Below, in pieces: positions 31,324-40,794 of a stretch of 49,385 bases of DNA. The position numbers and the translations under genes were made by a program. The notes beneath the pieces were generated by a model, which was not told where the DNA came from, ran no database searches, and saw only the letters and a program-made list of their open reading frames with translations. Each line of letters begins with the position of its first letter. Position 1 is the first letter of the stretch. The DNA is from UBA2645 sp044360285. Lineage in GTDB: Bacteria; Pseudomonadota; Alphaproteobacteria; Rickettsiales; UBA1997. Where the stretch lies: NCBI GenBank assembly GCA_044360285.1, contig JBIKKP010000006.1, forward strand, positions 1-49,385, read 5' to 3'.

Positions 31324-31866
31324 GTGAAGCCAATAAGACCACAGCAGCAAGCAAGTTCTCCTCAAAATAATTTTCGTATTAACGAACAAATAAGATCAAA
31401 AGAAGTTAGGGTAATTGATCAGCGCGGAACCATGCTGGGCGTTCTCTCTCTTGCAGAAGGTATAAGAATTGCGCAAGAAGCTGATTTAGATCTGATTGAA
31501 GTTTCGCCTAATGCCAGCCCGCCGGTCTGCAAAATTTCTAACTTCGGCAAGATGAAATATGAGATTCAAAAAAAGGCTGCTGATGCAAAGAAGAAGCAGA
31601 AGGTTGTAGAGGTCAAAGAAATCAAGATGACAATCAACATTGGCAAAGGTGATTACGATATTAAAATCAGGCACACCAAAGAATTTATCGAAAAAGGTAA
31701 TAAAGTTAAAGTTAGCATCAGAATGAAGGGTCGCGAAATCACGCATCGCGATCTTGCAGAAAAAATGATGGTCGAAATCCTTAAAGCCACCGAAGATTTT
31801 GCTAAGCCAGAGGTTAATCCTAAGCTAGAAGGCATGCAGATGATAGTAATTCTTATCAAAAAATAG
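31324..31866 (+). CDS. infC: Translation initiation factor IF-3, 180 aa
   Basis: Binds the 30S subunit and checks start codon and initiator tRNA. NFRINEQIRSKEVRVIDQRG starts the N-terminal domain; IAQEADLDLIEVSPNASPPV and CKISNFGKMKYE are the IF-3 signature. The C-terminal domain has KEIKMTINIGKGDYDIKIRH, GNKVKVSIRMKGRE and EGMQMIVILIKK. The frame is closed by TAA at 31321-31323 just before the GTG at 31324, so the start is that GTG, or the ATA at 31333. Rare start codons are the basis of IF-3 autoregulation in other bacteria, and both choices are non-ATG here. Confidence 0.95.
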   Translation: MKPIRPQQQASSPQNNFRINEQIRSKEVRVIDQRGTMLGVLSLAEGIRIAQEADLDLIEVSPNASPPVCKISNFGKMKYEIQKKAADAKKKQKVVEVKEIKMTINIGKGDYDIKIRHTKEFIEKGNKVKVSIRMKGREITHRDLAEKMMVEILKATEDFAKPEVNPKLEGMQMIVILIKK

Positions 31867-31898
31867 CGTTATAAATTTCAAACTAAAATTTTCTAAAA

Positions 31899-34800
31899 AT
31901 GCATAACTTGCTTGAAAGGGTGCTAAAATTTTCTCAAGAAAATAAGGCTTCAAAAAACTTTTTGGATTTTATCGAAATTTTTTATTCGGACAGCGAAGCC
32001 GAAGATTTTGAGAGCTACTCAAATGAAGATCTCTATAAATCAGCACTTTTTAGCTTTGAGTTTTTTAGCAGTAAAAAAAGAGGTGAACTAAAAATCAGAG
32101 CTTGGAATCCGGCAAAAGAAAAAGAGGGGTTTGCTTCTGATTTTACCTATGTGGATATCATTAGTGATGATATGCCCTTCATTGTCGATTCAACCGTACT
32201 CAATCTTGATAAAGGCGGCATCAGAATCAAAAACATCATCTATCCAATTTTTTTAGTAAGTCGCGATAAAGATAACAAATTACAAAAATTATCTTCAGTC
32301 AACTTTGGCAAGGATGAGCTTCAGGAATCAGTGACCCAGCTTCACATTGATAAAATAACTTCCAATGAAGAGCTGATAGCAATTGAGGAAAAAATTCGTA
32401 AAATTCTCGAAACCTTATCTCTGATAGTTAGTGACTGGGAGTTGATGTTGAAGATGATTAAAGATGCTCAGAGTCAAATTGATAACGCGAAAAAAATTGG
32501 CAAAAGCGATAAAGAAATTGCCGAAATAAAAGAATTTATCTCCTGGATCAGTGCGGGAAATTTTGTTTTTCTAGGTGCCAAAGAATTTGATATTCGCCAG
32601 GTTGAAAAAGGTGAATATCGTTTAGAAGAGGTTAAGAATTCTGGCTTGGGAATTTTCCGCTCTCCATATGAAGATATGAGGCCAGAAGTTTTAAATTGCT
32701 CTCATGCTGAAGTGTCTGGCTCGGTGACAAATCCTTACGCAATTGAGATTGTGAAGTCGCGTTATCGCTCAAGAATTCACAGAATTTCCAATGCTGAAAG
32801 AATTCGTATTCAAAAAATTTCTGCTAATGGCGAAGTTGTTGGAGAATACAGAGTGGCGGGCTTGTTCACAACTTCTTCTTATCACGACAGCATAAATAAA
32901 ATCCCTTTATTGCGCGACAAAGTAGCAAAAGTCATTGCCGATTCAAAATACATCAAAGGCAGCCATAATTACAAAGAATTAATCTCAACCTTGCAGTCTT
33001 ATCCGCGTGATGAGTTGTTTCAAATCGACGCCGAAGATTTATTAAAAAAAGCCAGTGGAATCGTGGCAATTTGCGGTCGCTCGCAAGTAAAGTTTTTTGC
33101 CAGAAAAGATAAATTTGATCGTTTTGTTAGCTGTCTCATTTTTTCACCGCGTGACCGCAGCAATTCTGATTTGCGTGAAAAAATAAAAGAATACTTAGCG
33201 AAAGTTTTTAATGGAGAAATCGCCGATTCTTTCATTCAAATCAGCGATTCAAACTTGATGCGTCTACATGTAATTGTGCGCACCAATAAAGGAATTCCAT
33301 CTTTTGACGAAGCGCAAATTGAGTCTGAAATTGCTAAAATGACGCGCATTTGGAGCGACGAATTACGTTTTGCAATTCAGGCAAAATATGACGAAGAAAA
33401 AAGGATCGCGCTTTTCGCTAAATATAAAAATTCCTTCTCGGTAAGTTATACAAATAGATTTGACCCAAGAAGAGCGGCAATCGACATCGAAAAAATTGAG
33501 AAATGTTTAGATGAAGATGGTGTAGTTTTTAATCTCTACAAATCTTCTGAAAGCTTACCAGAAGATGTTTCTGAGCTAAAAATTTATTCGCCGCGGAAAG
33601 AAATTATTCTTTCTGAAATCATGCCAATCCTTGAAAGCTTTGGCTTCAGCGTGATTCAAGAGCACACCTATGCCGTCAGTATCGAACAAGATATCAAAGT
33701 CCGTACGCAGACCAAAGTTTGGGTTCACTATTTCCATCTCAACCTAAGCAGGCATGGTCATAAATTTAATGAAAGAATTCGTAAAAACTTTGAACGCGCC
33801 ATCGTTTCAATTTGGAGTGGCGAAACGCAAGTCGACTTTTTCAACAGACTTGTCATCGCTGCCGACCTTAGTTGGAAACAAGTTTACGTTTTACGCGCTT
33901 ACCTGAAATATCTGCATCAGGCCGGCTTCCGCTACAATCAGCAATATGTCGCCGATGTTTTGGTCAGATATCCGCAGCTTGTACGTCTTCTAATTGAATT
34001 GTTTCAAAGTAAGTTCAATCCAAGTCTGGAAGAAGATTTTGCGAAAAGAAAAGTTCTGATCGAAAAAATTTCTGCAGCAATTGAAGATGCCCTGAAGCAA
34101 GTGAAAGATGCACTAGACGATGTTGTTATTCGTCGAATTTATGCAGTAATATCTGCAACTTTGCGTACGAACTATTACCAAGTTGTTGATGGTCATAATT
34201 TCAAAGGCTACATCTCGCTGAAATTTGATTGTAAAAAAATTCCAGAGCTTCCGCTACCATTGCCTTATGCTGAGATTTTTGTTTACTCAGCGCGTGTTGA
34301 AGCCTTGCATTTACGTGGTGGAAAAGTTGCACGTGGTGGTTTGCGCTGGTCTGATCGTCATGAAGATTTCCGCACAGAAATTCTTGGACTAGTCAAAGCG
34401 CAAATGACTAAAAACGCGGTGATTGTGCCAGTTGGTTCAAAAGGTGGATTTGTTGTGAAGAAAAACACGCTTGGAATGACGCGTGATGAGATCCAAAAAG
34501 AAGGTATCGAGTGCTACAAAATCTTCTTGCGTGGCCTTCTTGATGTCACTGACAACGTTGTGAATGGTAAAATTCAACATCCAGCAAATGTTGTGATGCA
34601 CGATGCCGCTGATCCATATCTCGTAGTTGCTGCTGATAAAGGTACGGCGACTTTTTCTGATATCGCAAACTCAGTTTCTGCCGAATATAACTTCTGGCTT
34701 GGCGATGCTTTTGCCTCTGGCGGTTCTGTTGGTTATGACCACAAAAAAATGGGTATCACCGCAAAAGGCGGCTGGATTTCAGTTATGCGTCACTTCCGCG

Positions 34801-36728
34801 AAATGGGCCGCGATACTCAAACTCAAGACTTTACTTGTGTTGGAATTGGTGATTTGGCCGGAGACGTTTTTGGTAATGGCATGTTGCTTTCGCGCCATAT
34901 TCGTTTGGTTGCAGCCTTCAATCATATGCATATTTTCTTTGATCCAGATCCTGTTGCAGCCACTTCTTTCGAAGAGCGTCAACGTATGTTTAACTTACCG
35001 CGCTCAAGTTGGCTTGATTATGACAAATCGCTGATTTCTAAGGGCGGAGGAATTTTTGAAAGATCAGCAAAATCAATTACGCTATCGCCAGAAATGAAAG
35101 AAGTTTTGGCTGTTGAAGAAGATGAAATGACGCCAAACGAACTCATTCGCGCGATCCTTAGGGCGCCAGTGGATTTGCTATGGAATGGTGGTATTGGAAC
35201 TTACGTGAAAGCCGCCGATGAAACCGACTTAGACGTTGGAGATCGTGCTAATGACGTTCTTCGCATCAATGGCGGAGAGCTTCGCTGCAGAGTTGTGGGC
35301 GAGGGCGGAAACCTTGGTTTCACGCAAAAAGGTCGTATCGAATATGTACTAACCGGCGGCCGTGCCAATACTGATGCCATGGATAATTCTGCTGGTGTAG
35401 ATTGTTCGGATCACGAGGTAAATATCAAAATTGCTCTTACAGCTGCAATGCGCAGTGGTAAGTTGACTCTTGATGAAAGAAATAAAGTTCTTGAGTCAAT
35501 GACCAACGAAGTTTCGCACTTGGTATTGGAAGATAATCGCCTACAGACGCAGGCAATCTCGATTGCTTTCTCACAAGGCCACAATGCTCTTGGCGATCAA
35601 GGACAATTTCTTTACAGGCTTGAAAAATCTGGCTTGCTAAACCGCAAAATTGAATTTTTGCCAAGTAAAAAAGAGATTGAAAAAAGACAGGTAGATCGCG
35701 TTGGACTTACTCGTCCAGAGCTTTGTGTGATGTTAGCTTATGCGAAGATGGATATTTATAACCATCTTTTGGTCTCAGATTTGGTTAAAGATAAATATTT
35801 CGAGAGCGAGCTAACCAGCTATTTCCCAAGCGTAATGCAGGAAAAATTCGCTGAAGAAATTTCTACACACCAACTGCGCAATGAAATTATTGCGACACAA
35901 ATTACCAACTTTGTTGTCAATCGCATTGGCATCACTTTCATAAGCCAAATCTGTCAGGATAGTGGATTCAGCTTAGTTGAGGTGGTAAAAAATTTCATCA
36001 TTGCTTGCGACTCTTTCAGAATTCGTGAAGTTTGGGAAGAGATTGAAAAACTTGATGGAAAAGTTTCTTCAGAAATCCAAATGCAGATGTTTTTGAGTGC
36101 CAATAAATTACTTGAGAGATCGGTGCTATGGCTGCTTCGTAATCAAACTAAATCTGATGTAACTGCAACGGTTATGCGCTTTAGAAAAATTACTGACGAG
36201 CTTTCTTCTGTTTTGGCGCGCGTTCTTGCAAAGGCTTCGCGCGAATCTTTTGAGCGTAAAATTGAGCGTTACTGCTTGAACAATGTTGATCGCAAATTGG
36301 CGTCAAGAATTGCTGCACTTGATCCAATCGCTTCGGCATTTGATATCGCCGAAATTTCTGAATCTTCGAAACTAGATATTGAAACTATCTCAAAAGTTTA
36401 CTTTGAAGTTGGCACCAGATTTTCACTCAAATGGCTGCGCAGCAGGCTTTCAAAATCAACCATCGACAACTATTGGCAGAAGCTTTCTGCAAAAACGATT
36501 ATGGAAGATATTTATTCTTATCAGATGCGTATTGCTAAAGCCGTTGTTGATTCCAGCAACGAAGACAAGAAACTTTGCAAAACTGACGCGCTCACAGCTT
36601 GGATCGAAAAAATGGATTTCTTGGTTGAGCGTTTTGACAACTTTATCGACGATTTAAAAACGCAGTCGAACCCTGATTTATCTGTGTTCGTCGTTGCGCT
36701 AAATCGTCTTAAACCTTTGGTGAAATAA
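31899..36728 (+). CDS. gdhB: NAD-specific glutamate dehydrogenase, large type, 1609 aa
   Basis: Oxidises glutamate to 2-oxoglutarate with NAD+, feeding the TCA cycle. The large GDH-180 class has an N-terminal ACT-like regulatory region, a catalytic core in the middle (about 790-1270) and a long C-terminal region. Core signatures here: GGLRWSDRHEDFRTEILGLV, KNAVIVPVGSKGGFVVKK with the substrate Lys, HDAADPYLVVAADKGTATF, GGSVGYDHKKMGITAKGGW, and GDLAGDVFGNGML for NAD binding, followed by DLLWNGGIGTYVKA. Length and order match alphaproteobacterial enzymes. It follows infC by 32 bp and precedes pntAA by 2 bp, so the three may form one operon. The gene name follows the Pseudomonas/Caulobacter usage and is approximate. 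Confidence 0.95.
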   Translation: MHNLLERVLKFSQENKASKNFLDFIEIFYSDSEAEDFESYSNEDLYKSALFSFEFFSSKKRGELKIRAWNPAKEKEGFASDFTYVDIISDDMPFIVDSTVLNLDKGGIRIKNIIYPIFLVSRDKDNKLQKLSSVNFGKDELQESVTQLHIDKITSNEELIAIEEKIRKILETLSLIVSDWELMLKMIKDAQSQIDNAKKIGKSDKEIAEIKEFISWISAGNFVFLGAKEFDIRQVEKGEYRLEEVKNSGLGIFRSPYEDMRPEVLNCSHAEVSGSVTNPYAIEIVKSRYRSRIHRISNAERIRIQKISANGEVVGEYRVAGLFTTSSYHDSINKIPLLRDKVAKVIADSKYIKGSHNYKELISTLQSYPRDELFQIDAEDLLKKASGIVAICGRSQVKFFARKDKFDRFVSCLIFSPRDRSNSDLREKIKEYLAKVFNGEIADSFIQISDSNLMRLHVIVRTNKGIPSFDEAQIESEIAKMTRIWSDELRFAIQAKYDEEKRIALFAKYKNSFSVSYTNRFDPRRAAIDIEKIEKCLDEDGVVFNLYKSSESLPEDVSELKIYSPRKEIILSEIMPILESFGFSVIQEHTYAVSIEQDIKVRTQTKVWVHYFHLNLSRHGHKFNERIRKNFERAIVSIWSGETQVDFFNRLVIAADLSWKQVYVLRAYLKYLHQAGFRYNQQYVADVLVRYPQLVRLLIELFQSKFNPSLEEDFAKRKVLIEKISAAIEDALKQVKDALDDVVIRRIYAVISATLRTNYYQVVDGHNFKGYISLKFDCKKIPELPLPLPYAEIFVYSARVEALHLRGGKVARGGLRWSDRHEDFRTEILGLVKAQMTKNAVIVPVGSKGGFVVKKNTLGMTRDEIQKEGIECYKIFLRGLLDVTDNVVNGKIQHPANVVMHDAADPYLVVAADKGTATFSDIANSVSAEYNFWLGDAFASGGSVGYDHKKMGITAKGGWISVMRHFREMGRDTQTQDFTCVGIGDLAGDVFGNGMLLSRHIRLVAAFNHMHIFFDPDPVAATSFEERQRMFNLPRSSWLDYDKSLISKGGGIFERSAKSITLSPEMKEVLAVEEDEMTPNELIRAILRAPVDLLWNGGIGTYVKAADETDLDVGDRANDVLRINGGELRCRVVGEGGNLGFTQKGRIEYVLTGGRANTDAMDNSAGVDCSDHEVNIKIALTAAMRSGKLTLDERNKVLESMTNEVSHLVLEDNRLQTQAISIAFSQGHNALGDQGQFLYRLEKSGLLNRKIEFLPSKKEIEKRQVDRVGLTRPELCVMLAYAKMDIYNHLLVSDLVKDKYFESELTSYFPSVMQEKFAEEISTHQLRNEIIATQITNFVVNRIGITFISQICQDSGFSLVEVVKNFIIACDSFRIREVWEEIEKLDGKVSSEIQMQMFLSANKLLERSVLWLLRNQTKSDVTATVMRFRKITDELSSVLARVLAKASRESFERKIERYCLNNVDRKLASRIAALDPIASAFDIAEISESSKLDIETISKVYFEVGTRFSLKWLRSRLSKSTIDNYWQKLSAKTIMEDIYSYQMRIAKAVVDSSNEDKKLCKTDALTAWIEKMDFLVERFDNFIDDLKTQSNPDLSVFVVALNRLKPLVK

Positions 36729-36730
36729 TC

Positions 36731-37846
36731 ATGAAACTTCTCGTTCTCAAAGAAATTTCCGAAAGCGAAAAACGCGTTGCTCTTACTTGCGAGCTGGTTG
36801 CCAAGTATCAAAAACTTGATATTGAAATTTTTGTCGAGGCTGGAGCTGGTGAAAAATCAGCAATTCTTGACGAAGATTTTGCAAAAGCTGGTGCAAAAAT
36901 TCTGAGCAATATCGCTGAAATTTTGCCGCAAGTTGATGTGATAATTTCAGTACAAAGAACAGAAGTTGATTTCTCTCAAACTAAGGCAGGTGTTGTCTTC
37001 ATTGCGCTTTTAAATCCTTATTTCAACAAAGAAAAAGTCGCACAAATTGCTCAAAAAAATGTCTCAGCTTTTGCGCTAGAATTTGTTCCAAGGATTACGC
37101 GCGCGCAAACCATGGACGCACTTTCTTCGCAGAGTAATTTGGCTGGATACGCGTCAGTGCTGCTTGCAGCATCGCAAATGCCAAAAGCAATTCCAATGAT
37201 GATGACTGCCGCTGGAACAATTTCTGCAGCAAAATTTTTGATTATTGGCGCTGGTGTTGCTGGTCTGCAAGCTCTTGCAACCGCCAAAAGACTGGGCGCA
37301 ATTGTTTCGGTTTTTGACGTGCGTGCTGCAGCAAAAGAGCAGGTGCAAAGTCTTGGTGGAAAATTTATTGAAGTAAAATCATCGGAAAAAAATGATGGCG
37401 TTTACGCAAAGGAGATGAGCGAAGAATATAAAAAATTGCAGGAGCAGCTGCTTAAAGATGTAATCAAAACGCAAGATGTGGTGATTACAACTGCACTAAT
37501 TCCTGGAAAAAAAGCGCCAATTTTGATTTCAAACGAGATGGTTTCTTCCATGAAAAAAGGCGCAATCATCGTTGATTTAGCAGCGGCAAATGGTGGAAAT
37601 TGTTCTCAAACTCAAGTTGGAAAAGTTGCTGAGGTAGCGGGTGTCAAAATTTTTGGTTACGAAAATTTTCCAAGTCTAGTTGCAGCTGATGCCAGCAAAG
37701 TTTATGCAAAAAATATCTTCAATTTCGTTGAGCTTTTGATTGAAAAAGAGGCGAAAAAAATTGTCATAAATCTTGAGGATGAGATCATAAAATCTTCTCT
37801 AATTTCTTCTGGCGGTGCTGTTCTTCATGATGCTCTGAAAGCTTAG
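36731..37846 (+). CDS. pntAA: NAD(P) transhydrogenase alpha-1 subunit (PntAA), 371 aa
   Basis: The NAD(H)-binding component dI of proton-translocating transhydrogenase. Signatures: LKEISESEKRVALTCELVAK at the start, ALEFVPRITRAQTMDALSSQ, QSNLAGYASVLLAA, and the nucleotide-binding GAGVAGLQALATAKRLGAIV, with FDVRAAAKEQVQSLGGKF. It ends at about 370 residues after ILVNLEDE-like KIVINLEDEIIKSS, as in split alpha-1 subunits. Alanine dehydrogenase is related, but the DVRAAAKEQ and RITRAQTMDALSSQ motifs are of the Pnt type. The usual partners pntAB and pntB do not follow; ftsZ comes next. Confidence 0.88.
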   Translation: MKLLVLKEISESEKRVALTCELVAKYQKLDIEIFVEAGAGEKSAILDEDFAKAGAKILSNIAEILPQVDVIISVQRTEVDFSQTKAGVVFIALLNPYFNKEKVAQIAQKNVSAFALEFVPRITRAQTMDALSSQSNLAGYASVLLAASQMPKAIPMMMTAAGTISAAKFLIIGAGVAGLQALATAKRLGAIVSVFDVRAAAKEQVQSLGGKFIEVKSSEKNDGVYAKEMSEEYKKLQEQLLKDVIKTQDVVITTALIPGKKAPILISNEMVSSMKKGAIIVDLAAANGGNCSQTQVGKVAEVAGVKIFGYENFPSLVAADASKVYAKNIFNFVELLIEKEAKKIVINLEDEIIKSSLISSGGAVLHDALKA

Positions 37847-37961
37847 TTAGCAAGCTTTTGCGCGATTTAGAAATCGAGATAGCAAAAAAATTGCATCGTT
37901 ATTTTTAGCTTATTAGAAAATTTTTCTTCGCTGATTTTTAAAAAAAATTCCTCACGTCTCT

Positions 37962-39686
37962 ATGGCTTCCGGAAAATCAAAAAATTCTTCCAACATGTCT
38001 CTGAAAATTGATATTGCTCACGAAACCCTGAAACCAAAAATCACTATTTTTGGTGTTGGTGGAGCTGGCGGAAATGCCATAAATAATATGATTCGCTCAA
38101 ACCTTGAAGGTGTTGAGTTCGTGGCTGCTAATACCGATGCGCAAGCGCTACAAAATTCACTGGCACAAAATCGCATTCAACTTGGTTTGAAAGTGACTCG
38201 CGGTCTTGGCGCGGGCTCTTTTCCTGATCGCGGACGCTTGGCTGCTGAAGAAAACATTGAAGAAATTGAGCGTTATCTTGAAGGCAATAACATGGTTTTT
38301 ATTGCTGCTGGTATGGGCGGCGGAACAGGAACTGGCGCGGCCCCAGTTATTGCTAAACTTGCGCGCGAAAGAGATATTCTAACCGTTGGTGTTGTGACTA
38401 AGCCTTTCCAATTTGAAGGAAAATACCGTATGGAAACAGCTGAATCAGGCATCGAAGAGCTTAAGAAGCATGTTGATACTTTAATCATCATTCCAAATCA
38501 AAACCTTTTTAGAATCGCTAACGAACAAACAACTTTCGAGTCCGCTTTTAAAATGGCTGATGATGTTTTGCATGCTGGTGTTCGTGGTGTGACTGATCTT
38601 ATCACTATGCCAGGCCTTGTGAATCTAGACTTTGCCGATATTCGCACCATTATGACTAAAATGGGTAAAGCAATGATGGGAACCGGTGAAGCAAGTGGTG
38701 AAAATCGCGCTATTGAAGCTTGTGAAGCGGCAATTTCTAATCCACTTCTTGATGATATTTCAATCAAGGGCGCGAAAGGCGTTTTGGTAAATATGACTGG
38801 TGGACCAGATATGACGCTGTTTGAAGCTGATATGGCGGTGAATGCAATTCGCAAAGAAGTTGATCCAAATGCCAACATTATTTTTGGTTCGGCCTTCAAT
38901 GAAGACATGAAAGGCAAAATTCGCATTTCCGTTGTGGCAACTGGAATTGAAAGCGACATGAAGCGCGAAACCATAAAACAAGAAACGCGTCAAAGCTTTG
39001 AACCAAGCAGGTTTAAGGTGAAATTTGATGATCTTGAAAATTCGCAACCAGCAAAGGAATCAACGAAAAGTTTTTTTGATCCAGGGCAGATTTCTACGGT
39101 AGATGAAGAAGAGATCGAAGAGATTTCTGATGTTGGATTTAAGTCAAAAAAAATCTATCTCAAAGAGCCAAATCCAGCTTATGGCGATGATGAAGATGGA
39201 AACGAAGTCAGAGAAAGAAAATCTCCACAATCTAACTTTTTTGAAGAAAAAGATACTGATGAAGATGAAGGCGAAGGCGAGATAATTGAGAAAAAAGTCG
39301 AATATAAGAAATCAGTCACCAAGTCAGTAAAATCGCCATTCAAGCCAAAGAAAAAAGAGAGTTCTGGTTTTAGTTTATTTAGCTTTATGAATTCTTCAAA
39401 ATCGCGTGATTTGGAAGAAGACGATCTTTCTTCAAATTACGAAGAAGAGTCTGAAGAAGAAGAGCAGGAAGAAAAAGTTGTTGAAAGAGTGGTTAAAAAA
39501 TCTCCAGCAAAAAAGTCGCTGATTCAAGAGCTTCCAGCGGATGGAATCAGAGCAAAAAATGCCGAAAAGAAACGTAAAGAATTTTTTGGCGGAACTGTTT
39601 TTGATGAAGAAGAAAGCGAAAAAAACGAAGATAAAATCGAAGATGATATCTTGAATGTTCCAGCGTTTTTCAGACGTAAAAAATAG
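37962..39686 (+). CDS. ftsZ: Cell division GTPase FtsZ with a long acidic C-terminal linker, 574 aa
   Basis: Tubulin homologue that forms the Z ring. The nucleotide-binding core is complete: KITIFGVGGAGGNAINNMI (27-45), NTDAQALQ (57-64), the tubulin signature GGGTGTGAAP (119-128) and MKGKIRISVVATGI near residue 320. A long linker (about 350-560) is rich in Glu, Asp, Lys and Ser, and the extreme C-terminus NVPAFFRRKK is the peptide that binds FtsA and ZipA-type partners. A shorter start (MSLKIDIAHETLKPK, 38002-ish) is possible; I give the longest one. ftsQ and ftsA are not adjacent. The linker is long compared with E. coli but long linkers occur in alphaproteobacteria. Confidence 0.96.
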   Translation: MASGKSKNSSNMSLKIDIAHETLKPKITIFGVGGAGGNAINNMIRSNLEGVEFVAANTDAQALQNSLAQNRIQLGLKVTRGLGAGSFPDRGRLAAEENIEEIERYLEGNNMVFIAAGMGGGTGTGAAPVIAKLARERDILTVGVVTKPFQFEGKYRMETAESGIEELKKHVDTLIIIPNQNLFRIANEQTTFESAFKMADDVLHAGVRGVTDLITMPGLVNLDFADIRTIMTKMGKAMMGTGEASGENRAIEACEAAISNPLLDDISIKGAKGVLVNMTGGPDMTLFEADMAVNAIRKEVDPNANIIFGSAFNEDMKGKIRISVVATGIESDMKRETIKQETRQSFEPSRFKVKFDDLENSQPAKESTKSFFDPGQISTVDEEEIEEISDVGFKSKKIYLKEPNPAYGDDEDGNEVRERKSPQSNFFEEKDTDEDEGEGEIIEKKVEYKKSVTKSVKSPFKPKKKESSGFSLFSFMNSSKSRDLEEDDLSSNYEEESEEEEQEEKVVERVVKKSPAKKSLIQELPADGIRAKNAEKKRKEFFGGTVFDEEESEKNEDKIEDDILNVPAFFRRKK

Positions 39687-39714
39687 CTTAAAAAGCCTTT
39701 ATTTAGCGGGATTT

Positions 39715-40350
39715 ATGCAAGAAAAGGCGAAAGCAAAAATTTACCTAATTTCTCCAGAAAAAATCCAAGTAAGTGATTTTTTGCCGCGTCTAAAAAGAAC
39801 TCTAGCAACTGGCTTAGTTCCAGCATTTCAGCTGCGTCTCAAGGGTTATGAGGCGCAAGAAATCGCCGCAATTTCTTGTGAAGTAAAAAAAATCTGTACT
39901 GACTTTAATTGTCTTTTTTTACTGAATGATTTTTTAGAAGTTGCCATGGATGTAGGTGCTTCTGGTGTTCATCTTGGTGTTGATGATGTATCAATTGCTC
40001 ATGCGCGAAAAAAATCTCCGCAAAATTTTGTTATTGGTGCTAGTTGTTATGACTCGCGTGACCTTGCCATGCAGGCTGGAGGGCAGGGAGCAGACTATCT
40101 TTCTTTTGGTGCGTTTTTTCCAACTAAGACAAAGGTTTCGCGCGGCAAGCCGACGCCAGAAATTCTTAAATGGTGCAACGAGCTGATTACTTTACCAACT
40201 GTGGCAATTGGTGGAATCAATGACAAAAATTGTGCTGAATTAGTGCAAGCGGGAGTCGATTTTTTATCGGTGATTTCTTACGTCTGGAATCAAGTTGGTG
40301 AAGAAGATTTAGCGGTGAAGAAGTTGCAAGAAGCAATTCAGCGGGCATAA
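39715..40350 (+). CDS. thiE: Thiamine-phosphate synthase ThiE-like, 211 aa
   Basis: Couples the pyrimidine and thiazole halves to thiamine phosphate. TIM-barrel motifs: FLLNDFLEVAMDVGASGVHLGVDD (substrate-binding, with the D-x-x-D-like pair), VIGASCYDS, ADYLSFGAFFPTKTK (the phosphate-binding T-x-T-K loop) and TVAIGGINDKN. I take the ATG at 39715 (MQEKAKAKIYLI), 28 bp after the ftsZ stop; a longer frame would overlap ftsZ. Length matches ThiE. No other thiamine gene is nearby. A strong terminator follows immediately. TenI-type relatives are related but lack biosynthetic activity, so ThiE versus TenI is not fully settled. Confidence 0.85.
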   Translation: MQEKAKAKIYLISPEKIQVSDFLPRLKRTLATGLVPAFQLRLKGYEAQEIAAISCEVKKICTDFNCLFLLNDFLEVAMDVGASGVHLGVDDVSIAHARKKSPQNFVIGASCYDSRDLAMQAGGQGADYLSFGAFFPTKTKVSRGKPTPEILKWCNELITLPTVAIGGINDKNCAELVQAGVDFLSVISYVWNQVGEEDLAVKKLQEAIQRA

Positions 40351-40351
40351 A

Positions 40352-40385
40352 AAAACCCCGTCATTTTTAGGTGACGGGGTTTTAT
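40352..40385. terminator. Bidirectional rho-independent terminator between thiE and a convergent small gene
   Basis: AAAACCCCGTCA (40352-40363) and TGACGGGGTTTT (40372-40383) form a 12-bp perfect stem with loop TTTTTAGG. A-tracts and T-tracts on both sides let it serve thiE (plus) and the minus-strand gene ending at 40402. Confidence 0.9.
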
Positions 40386-40401
40386 TTATTTGGCTTTTTT
40401 T

Positions 40402-40791
40402 CTATTCTCTATTGAAGCGATCATTTCCGCCGTGGTTTGAATTACCGCGTCGGTCATCTCTTCTGTCGTCGCGACGATCATCTCTGCGGTCATCTCTTCT
40501 TGGGCCGCGGAAGTTTCCTCTTTTGTTGTCGAAGCGTTTTTTTCTAAAAAGTTTTCTTTCAATTGTAGTGACAAGAAAAACGAATCCAATTAATGCGGCG
40601 TTAATTATGAAGAGTTTAAGCGCTAAATCTTGGTTTCCTGCTTTGATTAAATCGTAGATGAGTACGAGTAAAAAGACATTATAAAGGAAGCCAAAAAATT
40701 GTCCCAAGCGGAAGGTGAGGATGTCAGAGCGAAATTTTTGTGGGTCTTGGTCGCGTCTTTCTGGTCTGTTATGATTTTTGTGTTCTTTCAT
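40402..40791 (-). CDS. Hypothetical small membrane protein with RRDD tandem repeats, 129 aa
   Basis: Not recognised. The N-terminus is basic and hydrophilic (KEHKNHNRPERRDQDPQKFR), then two hydrophobic segments (about 27-47, LGQFFGFLYNVFLLVLIYDL, and 57-78, KLFIINAALIGFVFLVTT). The tail is KLFRKKRFDNKRGNFRGP followed by four RRDD units and a Gly/Asn end, so it is rich in alternating Arg and Asp and likely disordered and RNA- or acid-binding. The DNA of the units is similar but not identical, so it is not a slipped microsatellite only. It starts 3 bp after a 40-aa gene that follows purE, in a probable operon. Confidence 0.6.
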   Translation of the reverse strand: MKEHKNHNRPERRDQDPQKFRSDILTFRLGQFFGFLYNVFLLVLIYDLIKAGNQDLALKLFIINAALIGFVFLVTTIERKLFRKKRFDNKRGNFRGPRRDDRRDDRRDDRRDDRRGNSNHGGNDRFNRE

Positions 40792-40794
40792 TTT

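Noticed and set aside
37855..37887. Hairpin (TTTTGC...GCAAAA with CGATTT/AAATCG) after pntAA as terminator
   Set aside because: The stem is weak, interrupted and has a two-base loop; there is no clean T-run, so I do not list it as a feature.
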